A stretch of DNA of 64,000 nt from positions 29,642 through 93,641 of the forward strand of contig QHXN01000014.1 of assembly GCA_003222975.1 (NCBI GenBank), given 5' to 3'. The stretch is from Acidobacteriota bacterium (GTDB lineage: Bacteria; Acidobacteriota; Blastocatellia; Pyrinomonadales; Pyrinomonadaceae). A program made the position numbers and the translations under genes. Of the stretch, positions 41,578-51,280 are shown piece after piece. The notes below the pieces were generated by a model, which was not told the DNA's origin, searched no databases, and saw nothing but the letters and a program-made list of their open reading frames with translations. The stretch's first letter is position 1; each line of letters begins with the position of its first letter.

Positions 41578-44154
41578 TCAGTGCGTGTGCGTCGTCCTTT
41601 GCACTTGTCTGCCGGTGGCCTCTTTGGCCGGCAGGTTGAGCAAAACCGAGAGATCGAACGAATACCGGTTGGCGATAACCATGTCCAAAGCCCCGTCGCC
41701 GTTGAAGTCGGCGACGACCGGGGAGGTGGGGTTTTTGCCGACGGGGATCGTCTCCGCTTTTCTGAACGTCCCGTCGCCGTTATTCATCATAACTACGACT
41801 GTCCCGCCGTCGAGGGTGAGCGCGACATCTACCAGCCCGTCGTGGTTGAAGTCGCCGAAGACTTTGTCGGTAGGCGTCGGGCCGACGGGCGTGTTCGGCT
41901 GTTGCTTGAAGTTGTCGCCGCCGTTGTTGAGAAAGACGGTCATGTCGTCGGAGGCGGTGTTGATGGTGACGATGTCGGTCCGGCCATCGCCGTTTATGTC
42001 GATCGGCTCCTGGGTTAAGGCCTTGGCTAACAGCAGCGGAAATTCTTCGGGCCGCCGGAAAGTTCCGTCGCCGTTGTTCAGCAGGATGGTCCCGCGGTCG
42101 GACTCCAGGTTGGTCATGACCAAGTCGGGCACGCCGTCGCCGTTCACGTCACGGCTGGAGATATCGTAGGGAGAGGGGGCCACCGCGTAACTGATGTACT
42201 TACCGAAGTCGCCCCTGCCGTCGTTCATGAAGACGAGAACCGCCGGAAAGCCTTTGGTCACCACCGCGATGTCTATCGCCCCGTCACCGTTAAAGTCGCC
42301 CGTCGTGACGCCCATCGGGCCGGCCCCGGCGGGGAGCTTGACCGGCTCCTTGAATTTCCCCTTACCCTGGTTATAGAAGATGCTCATGTCGGAAGAGAAG
42401 GTGTTGACGACGGCGATATCTATATTCCCGTCGCGGTTGAAGTCCGCGAGCGCCAAGTCCCAGGGGCCGTAGCCGCCGGTGCGTATGAAGAGGTGATCGT
42501 TGAAAGTGGCGTCGCCCTTGTTGAAGTGGACGCGCAGCCCGTCCACCTCACGGCATAGGGCGACGATGTCCACCGTGCCGTTATTATCGAGGTCGGCGGC
42601 CCTCAACTTGCCGGGGATTTTGTCGCAGGAGATGCGCTGCGTCTCCACGAAGTTGCCGTCCCCTTTGGTTGGCTCGATGAGAAAGGCCTGGGTGAAGGGC
42701 TGGCTCATCGGCAGGCCGGAGAGGGAACGGATCTTGTCCGTAAACATGACCGTCACCCACTCCCCCGGCTGGAATGCCAGCGAGCCTTCGGGTTTGACAG
42801 AGACGCTGTGATTCGCCGCGCCGTAAGAGATTTCGGCTTTGTGAAACCCCGACTGACTTCCGTATAAGAGGATTGAGTCATCATTCAAAGTTTTCTCGTC
42901 GAGCGCCGTGTTGAACAGCGCGACCGGCTCCTTGCTCAAGGCCCCGTTGGCAGCCGTGACCCTCTCCATGAGGGTGGGCGTGACCTTTTCGATGCGCGGA
43001 ACGCGGGTGCCATGTAAGAGGATCGAGACGTTGTTGGAGCCGGCGTTGGCCGTCGCGATATCGGCCTTCCCGTCCCGGTTAAAGTCGGCGGTCGTCACGG
43101 ACGCCACGTACTCCCCGTTGACCGGCAAGCGAACTGCGTCCGCAAAGAGGCCGTCGCCTTTGCCCAGCAAGACCGCGACGGAATTGTTATCCAATTCGGC
43201 CACGACCAAGTCGGGCTGGCGATCTCCGTCCACGTCCGCGACGCTGACGCTACTGGGGTTCTTCACCGTGTAGTCGCCCGCGTGCTTGAAGAGGCCCTTC
43301 CCCTGACCCAACAGAACTGAGACGGTGTTCGAGTCGCCGTTGGCCGTCACCAGGTCGGGCACTCCGTCGTGATTGAGATCAGCCGCGCAGAGCGCCTGCG
43401 GGCCGAGGGCGGTGTCAACTGTCTGTGCGGGCGAAAAGCCATCCCGCCCGTGATTAAGAAAGACGGAGACGTTGTTCGACGCGCCGTTAGCGACGGCGAT
43501 ATCGTTCTGCCCGTCCTGATTAAAATCAGCGATCACCAGGGCACGCGCCGAGCCGGCACTCAGCGGCAGAGAGAGGTCTTTGTTAAATCGCCGATCACCG
43601 TGATTGAAGAAGATGTCAACGCTATTCTCCCCCATGTTGACGGTGGCGATCTCGTCCAGGCCGTCGCCGTTGAGGTCTCCGCAGGCGACGGAGATCGGCC
43701 CGCGGTCCGCCTTCACAGTGACGGGCGGCCCGAACCCCCCGTGACCGTCGTTGAAGAAGATGGAGATGTCGGAAGACATTAAATTGGCCGTTACCAGATC
43801 GGGGAGCTTGTCGCTGTTAAGCCTGCCGACGGCGACAGCGTAAGGCGACGGCCCGCCCAAGTCGTACCGGTGCGGTGTCTGGAAAGTGCCGTTCCCTCTT
43901 CCGCTCAGGATTGTAACGCTGTGGTCCGAGGGGTTGGCCGTGATAAGGTCGAGCTGGCCGTCCAAATTCATATCACTGACGGCCACTTGGCTGGGACCGG
44001 GATCGGTAGTTACATTGATAACGTCCGAGTAATCTAGGCCCGGTGCCGCCGAAGTGACGACCGTCCGACAAAGCAAGCTGGAGAACAGCAGACAGGCGAC
44101 GCCAGCTATAACCACTGTGCTCGTAACAACCCGATTCCTGGTGGTCTTTGACAT
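41578..44154 (-). CDS. Large secreted VCBS-repeat protein with SbsA-type Ig-like domain, copy 2
   Basis: About 858 aa, starting at ATG 44154 (AGGAG upstream) rather than 44184. It has a signal peptide (STVVIAGVACLLFSSLLC). Blades are DMNLDGQLDLI, DLNGDGLDEIA, DFNQDGQNDIAV, DLNHDGVPDLV, DFNRDGKADIATA and others. A domain at about residues 390-500 (PRIEKVTPTLMERVTAANG ... DEKTLNDDSILLYGSQSGFHK) matches the insert of the 38799-41351 protein. The two genes are 226 bases apart and are obvious duplicates. As the first gene of the minus-strand cluster it probably carries the main promoter, in the 500-base gap upstream. Confidence 0.85.
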   Translation of the reverse strand: MSKTTRNRVVTSTVVIAGVACLLFSSLLCRTVVTSAAPGLDYSDVINVTTDPGPSQVAVSDMNLDGQLDLITANPSDHSVTILSGRGNGTFQTPHRYDLGGPSPYAVAVGRLNSDKLPDLVTANLMSSDISIFFNDGHGGFGPPVTVKADRGPISVACGDLNGDGLDEIATVNMGENSVDIFFNHGDRRFNKDLSLPLSAGSARALVIADFNQDGQNDIAVANGASNNVSVFLNHGRDGFSPAQTVDTALGPQALCAADLNHDGVPDLVTANGDSNTVSVLLGQGKGLFKHAGDYTVKNPSSVSVADVDGDRQPDLVVAELDNNSVAVLLGKGDGLFADAVRLPVNGEYVASVTTADFNRDGKADIATANAGSNNVSILLHGTRVPRIEKVTPTLMERVTAANGALSKEPVALFNTALDEKTLNDDSILLYGSQSGFHKAEISYGAANHSVSVKPEGSLAFQPGEWVTVMFTDKIRSLSGLPMSQPFTQAFLIEPTKGDGNFVETQRISCDKIPGKLRAADLDNNGTVDIVALCREVDGLRVHFNKGDATFNDHLFIRTGGYGPWDLALADFNRDGNIDIAVVNTFSSDMSIFYNQGKGKFKEPVKLPAGAGPMGVTTGDFNGDGAIDIAVVTKGFPAVLVFMNDGRGDFGKYISYAVAPSPYDISSRDVNGDGVPDLVMTNLESDRGTILLNNGDGTFRRPEEFPLLLAKALTQEPIDINGDGRTDIVTINTASDDMTVFLNNGGDNFKQQPNTPVGPTPTDKVFGDFNHDGLVDVALTLDGGTVVVMMNNGDGTFRKAETIPVGKNPTSPVVADFNGDGALDMVIANRYSFDLSVLLNLPAKEATGRQVQRTTHTH

Positions 44155-44653
44155 GGTCAAGCTCCTTTTAGCCGGGACGGCCATTTCCGATCACGACGGC
44201 GCGTTAGTCTGTCATGGGCGGGAGGGCGTGTGATTTCCAGCTCACCTTATGCTCGTAAGGGGAAGCCGTTGACTAAGCTCACGACCCACCCGCGAAGGCG
44301 AAGGGTGCGGCATTTCAGCTCGCCCCTCGGGCGGAGCGGGCACTGCGCCTTCCGTAAGTCCAATGGAGATGCCTAAGCTATCTCCTGCGCGCGGCACCTT
44401 AAGTCCTTCGTAGCACCTTCTTTAGAAAAAGCCGCGTTATAAAGAGGAATTCGGGCGCGCCGCCGCCCGTGACATAGGTATTAGGCTATAAGATAAGCCA
44501 GCCCGGCGAAATATCTAGCGTCCCCGGTTTAGGCGCGCATCAGTTAGCAGCAAGCCCAAATAAGGGCTAAAGACCGGATCAGCACGAACGGTCGAAGAGG
44601 TAAGCTACCGAAACGGCTATTTCAGGGCAAGAGAAAACTGTTAGCCGATCTGG
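44155..44653. other. Intergenic region between VCBS cluster and AraC regulator
   Basis: About 500 bases without a gene. It likely contains the promoter and leader of the VCBS cluster on the minus strand and the terminator of the AraC gene. Near 44615-44680 the motif ggctattt or its close variants occurs repeatedly (gctatttcagg, ggctatttgttggcc, ttggctaacc), possibly operator half-sites for the AraC-type regulator. No riboswitch was recognised. Confidence 0.4.
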
Positions 44654-45010
44654 CTATTTGTTGGCCGGTTTGGCTAACCTGGATTGAGCAGAAATGGAGC
44701 GGATGCGGCACTGCATGGGGGTAACCCCAAAGAACCTCTTGAAATCTCTCACGAAGTGACTCCCATCGCTTATTCCGACCACATTCATGATTTGCTTCAC
44801 GTTGAGAAACGTGCTCTCGGTCAGCTCTTTGGCCTTATTCATCTTCAGGAATTTTATGTATTGCGCGGGGCTGATCCCCATTTCTGCCTTGAAAACATGT
44901 CGCAGCCGCGAGGTCGAAAGATTCACGGCCTGGGCCAGTTCGATAAGGCTTAACTCTTTATCGGAACCTGCTTTCATGATATTGATGACGGCTTGTACCC
45001 TTTGATCCAT
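44654..45010 (-). CDS. Single-domain AraC-type DNA-binding regulator
   Basis: A 118-aa protein that is only the double helix-turn-helix of the AraC family: LSLIELAQAVNLSTSRLRHVFKAEMGISPAQYIKFLKMNKAKEL is the first HTH and VKQIMNVVGISDGSHFVRDFKRFFGVTPMQCR is the second with the signature. No ligand-binding domain precedes it. The ATG at 45010 is at the start of the fold. It sits upstream of the VCBS cluster in the same direction, about 500 bases away, and may regulate that cluster or itself. Bare AraC HTH proteins exist (for example in SoxS-like regulators, about this length). Confidence 0.88.
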   Translation of the reverse strand: MDQRVQAVINIMKAGSDKELSLIELAQAVNLSTSRLRHVFKAEMGISPAQYIKFLKMNKAKELTESTFLNVKQIMNVVGISDGSHFVRDFKRFFGVTPMQCRIRSISAQSRLAKPANK

Positions 45011-45266
45011 AGTCCCCCCTCAGGAAGATGGTGGTCCAAACGTCAGGCGAGCTATTGCAGGTTACGTAAGAATTTGTGAGACGCGACTATAAACAGACAA
45101 CGGCACGCGTCATCCTTCCCTAAGCTGAATCGCTGTGAACGGTCTACCGCTCATCAGCATCTTTGCAACTAGGCGCGGTCGAGTGAGAACAGAGTCACAA
45201 CATATTGGGGCAACAAGGCTCAGTCAGGTAGCTTATATTATGGATGTTTCACTATAGTCAACAAAT

Positions 45267-46208
45267 ATGCGAATCAGTAGTTGAAAACGAGCAGGAAGAA
45301 AGCCACTGCTAGTTTTCCCTAGCAGTGGATCATCAGCGCGTCAGTCGAGCGCACTTTGCTCGCTCTTTGAATCTGGGTCTTCTCCTCGATCCAGTTGAAC
45401 AGGCTCTCGATGGGCTGCCGGATGCGACGCACCAACCGATTGTAATAGCTCTCGGCCTCAGTTAGTTCTTTGCCTTTCGGCTTTTTTCGCGGCGCAACCA
45501 GCCGCGTCTGCTGCTCTTTCAAGTGCGAGATGATCTCCGGCGTCGGGTAAGCCAAATCGCCGAAGAGTGAGGTTTCGGGTACTTCCGGCTGCTGTTGGAT
45601 GAAGGCTTTCGAGTCATGATGCGAGGCGGCGCAGAGCCACACCTGCGAGGGCAGCGGCAAGCGCCCTCCCCGCCTTTGCGCGATGCAGTGCAGGCGCACG
45701 CCATGGAAGCGAGTCTTCTTGGCCGCACAGAAGCCGGCATCGGCGACCTCGCGCCCGACCCGCGCGCCGTAGGAGTGGCCGTGGCGGGCGAGCATCACGG
45801 GCAATGAGTCAACCAGATGATCAAACTCCGGCGTGTGTTGCGCGGCCAAAGCGTCAGCCAGGACAGCGCCGATGGTCTGAAAGGTCGGCTCCAGGCGGTT
45901 GAGCCGCAGCACGAAGGTCTGGTAGCCGGGCAGGCGCGGGAACCACTCTCGCCAATACTTGCGAATCAGGCGGTGCATCTTCTTCTTCTCGAAGCAGCCC
46001 TCTAAGTGAGCGAAGAACCAGATGGTGATCAGCTCTTGGTCGGAGAACTCTGGTTCTCAGTTGTTGCTCAAGCGTTGATAACAGGTCTGGGACGAAGTAT
46101 CGTGAACGTGACAGACGAACAGGTAGATTTCGATCAGTAGGTTTTCCATGGCAAGAAAATTCTACTGAATCTGCCGTTCGTCTGTCTTTTTCAACTACTG
46201 ATTCGCAT
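45267..46208. mobile_element. IS982-family-like insertion sequence
   Basis: A 942-bp element bounded by 21-bp perfect inverted repeats (atgcgaatcagtagttg arm, 45267-45287 and 46188-46208). Flanking AAAT occurs on both sides (45263-45266 and 46209-46212), a likely 4-bp target duplication. It contains a transposase on the minus strand that is broken by one in-frame stop. The intact ends suggest recent insertion. Family assignment is from protein features and is not checked against ISfinder. Confidence 0.85.
45319..46149 (-). pseudogene. IS982-like transposase, interrupted by TGA
   Basis: The ORF track lists only 45319-45978. Reading upstream in the same frame finds an ATG at 46149 and MENLLIEIYLFVC...LSNN-stop-EPEFSDQELITIWFFAHLEGCFEKKKMHRLIRK. 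The single TGA lies after about 40 codons; the rest is continuous with the tracked ORF. The DDE-type core shows VDSLPVMLA, GFCAAKKTRFHGVRLHCI, LFGDLAYPTPE and RQPIESLFNWIEEKTQIQRASKVRS. The C-terminus (ALMIHC-stop) is short for the family, which usually continues about 15-20 residues. It is probably inactive unless the stop is read through. Confidence 0.8.
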
Positions 46209-46502
46209 AAATATATTCAGGGAGAGGCCGGCCCTTCGAAGCATAGTATAAAAAATCATTAAGGTATAAATTTTGTGTAGTAAGATTGGAGCGAGAGTGC
46301 GGGGAACACCAGGGCACTTACTAGGAATGGCACTGCCCGTAAATTCGGGACGATGAACTGGAGCGTCTCCTCAAGGGTGTTAATCCAAGCGATAGCCAAG
46401 CCGAACTTCGTTAAATGGAACGCTCGGCCTTCAGGGATGAGCGGGGAACGTCGTCCGCATAGAGTGCCCGCACGGGTTCATTCTTCTCGAACGTTGGCTG
46501 CG

Positions 46503-48230
46503 ATGAACAAAAGGCGTCTGGTCGTGCCCCTAATATGGCTCATCATCTTGATGGCCTCTGCGTCGTCCGCCTATTCACAACAGCGGGACATCTCCGCGTT
46601 TAATTCGCCGCGGTCTAACGCGCCCGGCAGCCCAAGCGTGCCCGGCAACTCTCCCGACGGGGCCGCGGGCGAGGCCCTGGAAAAGCTCACGCAGGATTTC
46701 AACGAGGCGTTGATGACGGTGCAGTCCCATCACGTGGACGGCGACCAAATGAATTACGCGTCCATCTTCAAGTCATCAATTAACGGCATGCTTCAGTCTC
46801 TCGACCCGCACTCGAAGTTCTACGACGCCGGAGACTACCGCGAGTGGCTCGCGCACCAGCGGTTCCAGTACTGCGGCATCGGTGCCACCATCGGTTATCG
46901 CGCCATTGGCAGCCGAGTAGACACTTACATCCTCGATACCTTTCAGGATTCGCCGGCGAGCCGCGCAAACTTACGCTACGGGGACCGCATCTTGGAAGTG
47001 GACGGCCTCTCCGTGCCCAACAGGGCCTCGAGTGAGGTGCGAGAACATATTCGCGGTAGGTGCGACTCGGTCGTCAATCTTAAGGTCGAGCGCGCCGCGA
47101 CCGGGGCGACCGACACAATAAAGGTCTCGCGCGAGGTCATGCACCAGCCCTCAATCCCGGACGCATATCTGGTTCGGCCCGGGATCGGTTACATTTTGAT
47201 GGACGGCGGATTCGTCTTTACGACCCCAGACGAGTTGCAATCCGCCCTCAGATTTTTAAAGGAGCTGGGGGCCACCGCTTACATACTCGATCTGCGGAAT
47301 AATCGGGGCGGGCACGTCTACGAGGCGATTCGCGTAGCCGACATGTTCTTGCCGCGCGGGCAAGTCATCCTCACGCTCAAGGGGCGTATCGGGGGAATCA
47401 GCCACACTTACTCGGCGGCCAACGCCGCCCCCGACTTGTCACCACTGGTGATTCTGGTTAACCGGCATACGGCGTCGGCTTCTGAGATCGTCGTGGGCTC
47501 GCTGCAAGATCACGACCGTGCGCTCGTCGTGGGCGAGAACAGTTTCGGTAAAGGCCTCGTGCAGAATTTCGCCGTACTTGATGAGGGCCTCGGCCTGAAC
47601 CTCACTATCGCGAGATATTACACCCCTTCAGGGCGTTTGATTCAGCGGGATTATACAAACGTCAGCTACTACGACTACCTGAGCCGCGGCGACGCGGAAC
47701 TCGCGGGTGGCACGAGTGGGCAGAGGCAACAGGCCGCGCCGACTGGTCCTTCGAGCCGAACCGATCAGGGACGGCCTGTCTATGGCGGCGGCGGAATCAC
47801 GCCGGACGTGGCGGTGCTGCCGCGCCTCATGACACCGGAACAACAGCAGCTAACAGACTCGATCTTCATCTTCACCCGCGAATTGGTTAACGGTCGCGTC
47901 GCGGGCTTCGATGCCTACAAGGTTCAGCGTCCGATAGACTACGGTCATTTGCTGCAGGCGACCGATTTCCCTGCGACAGAGGCTCTGTATAAGAGCTATA
48001 AGCGCTATGTCATGACTCAAAACCTCAACATCAAAGAAGATAGACTCGACGCAGAACACGATTTCATCCTGCGCCAGCTACGTTATGAGATAGTGACGGC
48101 GGCTTACGGCACGACCGCGGCACTGCAAGCGTTGGAAGCTGACGATCTCCAACTGAAACGCGCCATCGATGAGATTCCCCGCGCGCGCGAGTTCGCTCAA
48201 ACCTTCACGCGTAGGTGCAATCTGCACTGA
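46503..48230 (+). CDS. S41 family C-terminal processing peptidase with PDZ domain
   Basis: About 575 aa from ATG 46503, the codon that opens a signal peptide (RLVVPLIWLIILMASASSAYSQ); the ORF track start at 46353 adds upstream sequence. The family features are an N-terminal region (MNYASIFKSSINGMLQSLDPHSKFYD), a PDZ segment (QDSPASRANLRYGDRILEVDGLSVPN), and the serine-lysine catalytic core with Ser in VNRHTASASEIVVGSLQDH and Lys in VVGENSFGKGLVQNF. It is periplasmic and should cleave the C-terminus of exported proteins, as CtpA/Prc. An AT-rich, promoter-like stretch (tagtataaa, tataaattt) lies near 46245-46275. Confidence 0.9.
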   Translation: MNKRRLVVPLIWLIILMASASSAYSQQRDISAFNSPRSNAPGSPSVPGNSPDGAAGEALEKLTQDFNEALMTVQSHHVDGDQMNYASIFKSSINGMLQSLDPHSKFYDAGDYREWLAHQRFQYCGIGATIGYRAIGSRVDTYILDTFQDSPASRANLRYGDRILEVDGLSVPNRASSEVREHIRGRCDSVVNLKVERAATGATDTIKVSREVMHQPSIPDAYLVRPGIGYILMDGGFVFTTPDELQSALRFLKELGATAYILDLRNNRGGHVYEAIRVADMFLPRGQVILTLKGRIGGISHTYSAANAAPDLSPLVILVNRHTASASEIVVGSLQDHDRALVVGENSFGKGLVQNFAVLDEGLGLNLTIARYYTPSGRLIQRDYTNVSYYDYLSRGDAELAGGTSGQRQQAAPTGPSSRTDQGRPVYGGGGITPDVAVLPRLMTPEQQQLTDSIFIFTRELVNGRVAGFDAYKVQRPIDYGHLLQATDFPATEALYKSYKRYVMTQNLNIKEDRLDAEHDFILRQLRYEIVTAAYGTTAALQALEADDLQLKRAIDEIPRAREFAQTFTRRCNLH

Positions 48231-48264
48231 GAGTTGGGGATGACCCGACAGCCAAACGCTCTGA

Positions 48265-48396
48265 GCCGGGAAGCATAAGGCGCAGCTCGCCCTCAAGATT
48301 CAGCAGCTCATCGAGCGGAAGGGGGTGATGCAATCGGAGATCGCCCTCCTGTTCGGACTCGACCAGCCGAAGGTCTCCCATCTTATGCAACGATGA
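48265..48396 (+). pseudogene. XRE-type helix-turn-helix remnant
   Basis: Too short for the ORF track. From an in-frame TGA at 48262 the frame reads ...KAQLALKIQQLIERKGVMQSEIALLFGLDQPKVSHLMQR-stop. That is the QAEIA...LGVDQPKVS core of HigA/XRE-type antitoxin-like regulators. The rest of the gene (N-terminus and C-terminal half) is missing, and no start codon is usable. It ends 122 bases before hsdM, suggesting a former regulator of the restriction-modification operon or a toxin-antitoxin remnant. Confidence 0.6.
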
Positions 48397-48406
48397 CATA
48401 AGCCGT

Positions 48407-48412
48407 TATAAT
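48407..48412 (+). promoter_or_regulatory. Candidate -10 box for the hsd operon
   Basis: TATAAT at 48407-48412 is an exact -10 consensus, 106 bases before the hsdM start. The -35 position (about 48384, ttatgc) is weak. Downstream, acact-atc-agtgt at 48458-48470 is a small palindrome that could be an operator, and acataagccg occurs twice (about 48396 and 48475). Only the hexamer itself is clear. Confidence 0.4.
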
Positions 48413-48517
48413 CACATGGTCGTTTACGAGGACTTTAGTCTCTCACGAGTGGGTCGGACACTATCAGTGTGGAACATAAGCCGCATGAACGGCAATCAGC
48501 AAATAAGATAGTTCTTT

Positions 48518-51229
48518 ATGAGTAAGCTTACCCTTCCCCAGCTAGAACGACATCTCTATAAAGCCGCAGATCATCTGCGGGGCAAGATGGACGCCTCGGA
48601 GTATAAGGAGTACATCTTCGGGATGTTGTTCCTTAAGCGGTGCTCCGACGTGTTCATGGAGCACCGCGAGCGGCTGATTGCCGAGAAGAGGGCGGCGGGG
48701 TGGACTGATGAAGATATTGCGGCGCGTCTGGAGATGCGCGCTTTTTATCCGGGCATCTTCTTCGTGCCCGAAGTGTCTCGCTGGGAGTATATCAAGGCGC
48801 ACCAGCACGAGGACGATCCGGGCGACGTGCTGAACCAGGCGCTGCTCAACCTAGAGCGGGAGAACATCAACACGCTCAAGGGCGTGCTCAGCCACATCAA
48901 CTTTAAGCCGCCGGGGAAGAATAAGCTCACCGAACAGCAGCTACGCCAGTTCATCAAGCACTTCAACAAGAGGCGGCTGCGCAACGAGGATTTCGAGTTC
49001 CCCGACCTGCTCGGCGCGGCCTACGAATTTCTCATCAAGCAGTTCGCCGACTCAGCCGGGGCGAAGGGCGGCGAGTTCTACACGCCGCGCGACGTGGTGC
49101 GCCTGATGGTCGAAATACTCCAGCCGCAGGAGCACAAGCGCATCTACGACCCGGCTGTCGGCTCGGGCGGCATGCTCATCATCTCGAAGCAGTACGTCGA
49201 GGAACACGGCGGCGACGCGAGCGACCTGAGCCTGTTCGGGCAGGACGAGAACGTCGGCGTGTGGGCGATCTGCAAGATGAACATGATCCTGCACGGGATC
49301 ATGAACGCAGACATACAGAGCGGCGACGTCATCACCAGCCCGAAGCACGAACACGACGGCGAGTTAATCCGCTTCGATTACGTGATTAGCAACCCGCCCT
49401 TCAGCAAGGGTTATTCCAGGAAGGACATGCAGCACGACTGGCGCTTCAGGCACGGCTTCGCCCCGGCGAAGGGGAAGAAGGGCGACTTGATGTTCGCGCA
49501 GCACATGCTCGCGGTGCTGGTTCCCAGCGGGCGGATGGCGACGGTGATGCCGCACGGCGTTCTGTTCCGCGGCGGCGACGAGAAGAAGATTCGCAAGGGC
49601 TTCATTGACTCGGACGAGCTTGAGGCGATCATCAGCCTGCCGCCGAACCTGTTCTACGGGACGGGCATCCCGGCGTGCGTTCTGGTGATGCGCGCGCGGC
49701 TGCTCGACTCGTCGGGCAAGCCGCGGGGGCGTCGCGGTAAGATTCTCTTCATCAACGCCGACGCCGAGTACGCGCAGGGGCGCGCGCAGAATTACCTGCG
49801 GCCCGAAGACATTCAGAAGATAGCCACGACCTATCACAGGTTCGAGGACGTGCACGGCTATGCGTGCGTCGTCACACGCGCGCAGATAGCGAAGGAAGAT
49901 TACAACTGCAACGTCCGGCGCTACGCGGACAACGCCCCGCCGCCTGAGCCGCACGACGTTCGCGCGCACATCGCGGGCGGAGTGCCGCGGCGCGAGATAG
50001 AGGGTAAGCGGGAGTTGTTCGCGGCGCACGGCTTCGAGCCTTTGAACGTCTTCGTCCCGCGCGGGCAGGCCGGCGTGGGCGAAGGTGCGGGCGACGCCTA
50101 CTTTGATTTTCATCCGAAGCTCGACGACAGGCGCGACATTAAGACGGCGTTGGAGGCGGACGAGAACGTCCGCGCGAAAGAGGCGCTGCTCCACCGTGCG
50201 ACGCTCGACTGGTGGGGGCAGCACAAGGCGCAGCTCTCGCAGTTGCCGGGCAGCCGCCGCTTGATGGACGTGCGCAATAAGCTCCTGAGTTCGTTCAATC
50301 AGGCCGTCGCGCCGCTCGGACTGCTCAACACTTACAAGGTTGACGGCGTGGTCGTGAGCTGGTGGAACGAGAACCAGTACGATTTGAAGGGCCTGGTCGC
50401 GCAGGGCTTCGGCGGCTTGATTGGCAGTTGGGTGGCCTCGATCCGCACGGCGTTGGAGCCGGATGAGGACGAGGACGACGAAGAGGCGCAGCGCGGCAGC
50501 CGCTACGACCCGCTCACGCACAAGCTGGTCAGGCCGCTCGTGCCCGAATACCTTGACGAGTTGAACCGCGCGGAGGCTCTGATCGCGGAACTGGAAGCCG
50601 AGAAGAGGGAGTTTGAGAGTCGCGGCAACAGCGACGCGGGCGGCGAGGGTTCTGAAGGCGAAGGGGAAGAGGCGGAGGAGGATTACGCTAAAGAGTTGGC
50701 GGACGAGTTGAAGGAGTTGAAATACTCGATCAAGCCGACGGCGGCGCGCATCAAGACGCTCGGCGGGGGGACGCGCGTGCAAGGCTCGATTGCCGCCGCG
50801 CGCCGTGCGGGTGAAGACACGGCGGCACTCGAAGCGGAGTTGGAGGCGCTGAAGGCGGAGATTGCGCCGGTCGAGCGGCGCATCGCGGAGGTTGAAGCGG
50901 AGTTGCAGCCGTACAAGGAGATTAAGGAGCGTCTGACCGCCGCGCGGCGCGAGTTGCGGGGGTTGAAGAAGCGGTTTATTGAGCGTTTGGAGGAAGCGCG
51001 GGCGCGTCTGACGGAGGCCGAGTGTGAGGAGCTTGTGTTGAATCTGCTGCGTGAAAACCTCGCGGCTTATCTGGATTCTTACATCGCGGCGCACCGGCAG
51101 GAGGTCGTCAGCGCGTTGGAAAACTTCTGGGACAAGTACCGCGTGACGCTCGGCGACATTGATCGCGAGCGAGACGCGGCGATGGCGGAATTGGAGAGGT
51201 TCGCTGCCGCGTTGGGATACACAGCATAA
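48518..51229 (+). CDS. hsdM: Type I restriction-modification system DNA methylase subunit HsdM
   Basis: A 903-aa N6-adenine methylase. The AdoMet site is [19 protein letters not shown] near residue 210 and the catalytic motif IV is [12 protein letters not shown] near residue 290. The N-terminal helical DNA-binding part ([36 protein letters not shown]) is typical. It is long for HsdM (usually about 500-550 aa): the C-terminal 250 residues form an acidic, then Glu/Ala/Lys-rich coiled coil ([36 protein letters not shown]). The Met start ATG at 48518 is followed by the operon hsdS, a small gene, hsdR and a metallopeptidase. It methylates host DNA and is needed for restriction. Confidence 0.95.
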   Translation: MSKLTLPQLERHLYKAADHLRGKMDASEYKEYIFGMLFLKRCSDVFMEHRERLIAEKRAAGWTDEDIAARLEMRAFYPGIFFVPEVSRWEYIKAHQHEDDPGDVLNQALLNLERENINTLKGVLSHINFKPPGKNKLTEQQLRQFIKHFNKRRLRNEDFEFPDLLGAAYEFLIKQFADSAGAKGGEFYTPRDVVRLMVEILQPQEHKRIYDPAVGSGGMLIISKQYVEEHGGDASDLSLFGQDENVGVWAICKMNMILHGIMNADIQSGDVITSPKHEHDGELIRFDYVISNPPFSKGYSRKDMQHDWRFRHGFAPAKGKKGDLMFAQHMLAVLVPSGRMATVMPHGVLFRGGDEKKIRKGFIDSDELEAIISLPPNLFYGTGIPACVLVMRARLLDSSGKPRGRRGKILFINADAEYAQGRAQNYLRPEDIQKIATTYHRFEDVHGYACVVTRAQIAKEDYNCNVRRYADNAPPPEPHDVRAHIAGGVPRREIEGKRELFAAHGFEPLNVFVPRGQAGVGEGAGDAYFDFHPKLDDRRDIKTALEADENVRAKEALLHRATLDWWGQHKAQLSQLPGSRRLMDVRNKLLSSFNQAVAPLGLLNTYKVDGVVVSWWNENQYDLKGLVAQGFGGLIGSWVASIRTALEPDEDEDDEEAQRGSRYDPLTHKLVRPLVPEYLDELNRAEALIAELEAEKREFESRGNSDAGGEGSEGEGEEAEEDYAKELADELKELKYSIKPTAARIKTLGGGTRVQGSIAAARRAGEDTAALEAELEALKAEIAPVERRIAEVEAELQPYKEIKERLTAARRELRGLKKRFIERLEEARARLTEAECEELVLNLLRENLAAYLDSYIAAHRQEVVSALENFWDKYRVTLGDIDRERDAAMAELERFAAALGYTA

Positions 51230-51280
51230 TCTGCGGCAGCCCGGTGGATTTTCCGACGTAAACGAAGTCGCTAGGTGAAG

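Noticed and set aside
49364-51094. 576-aa minus-strand ORF
   Set aside because: Antisense to hsdM; leucine/arginine-rich shadow, and the hsdM frame has all family motifs.
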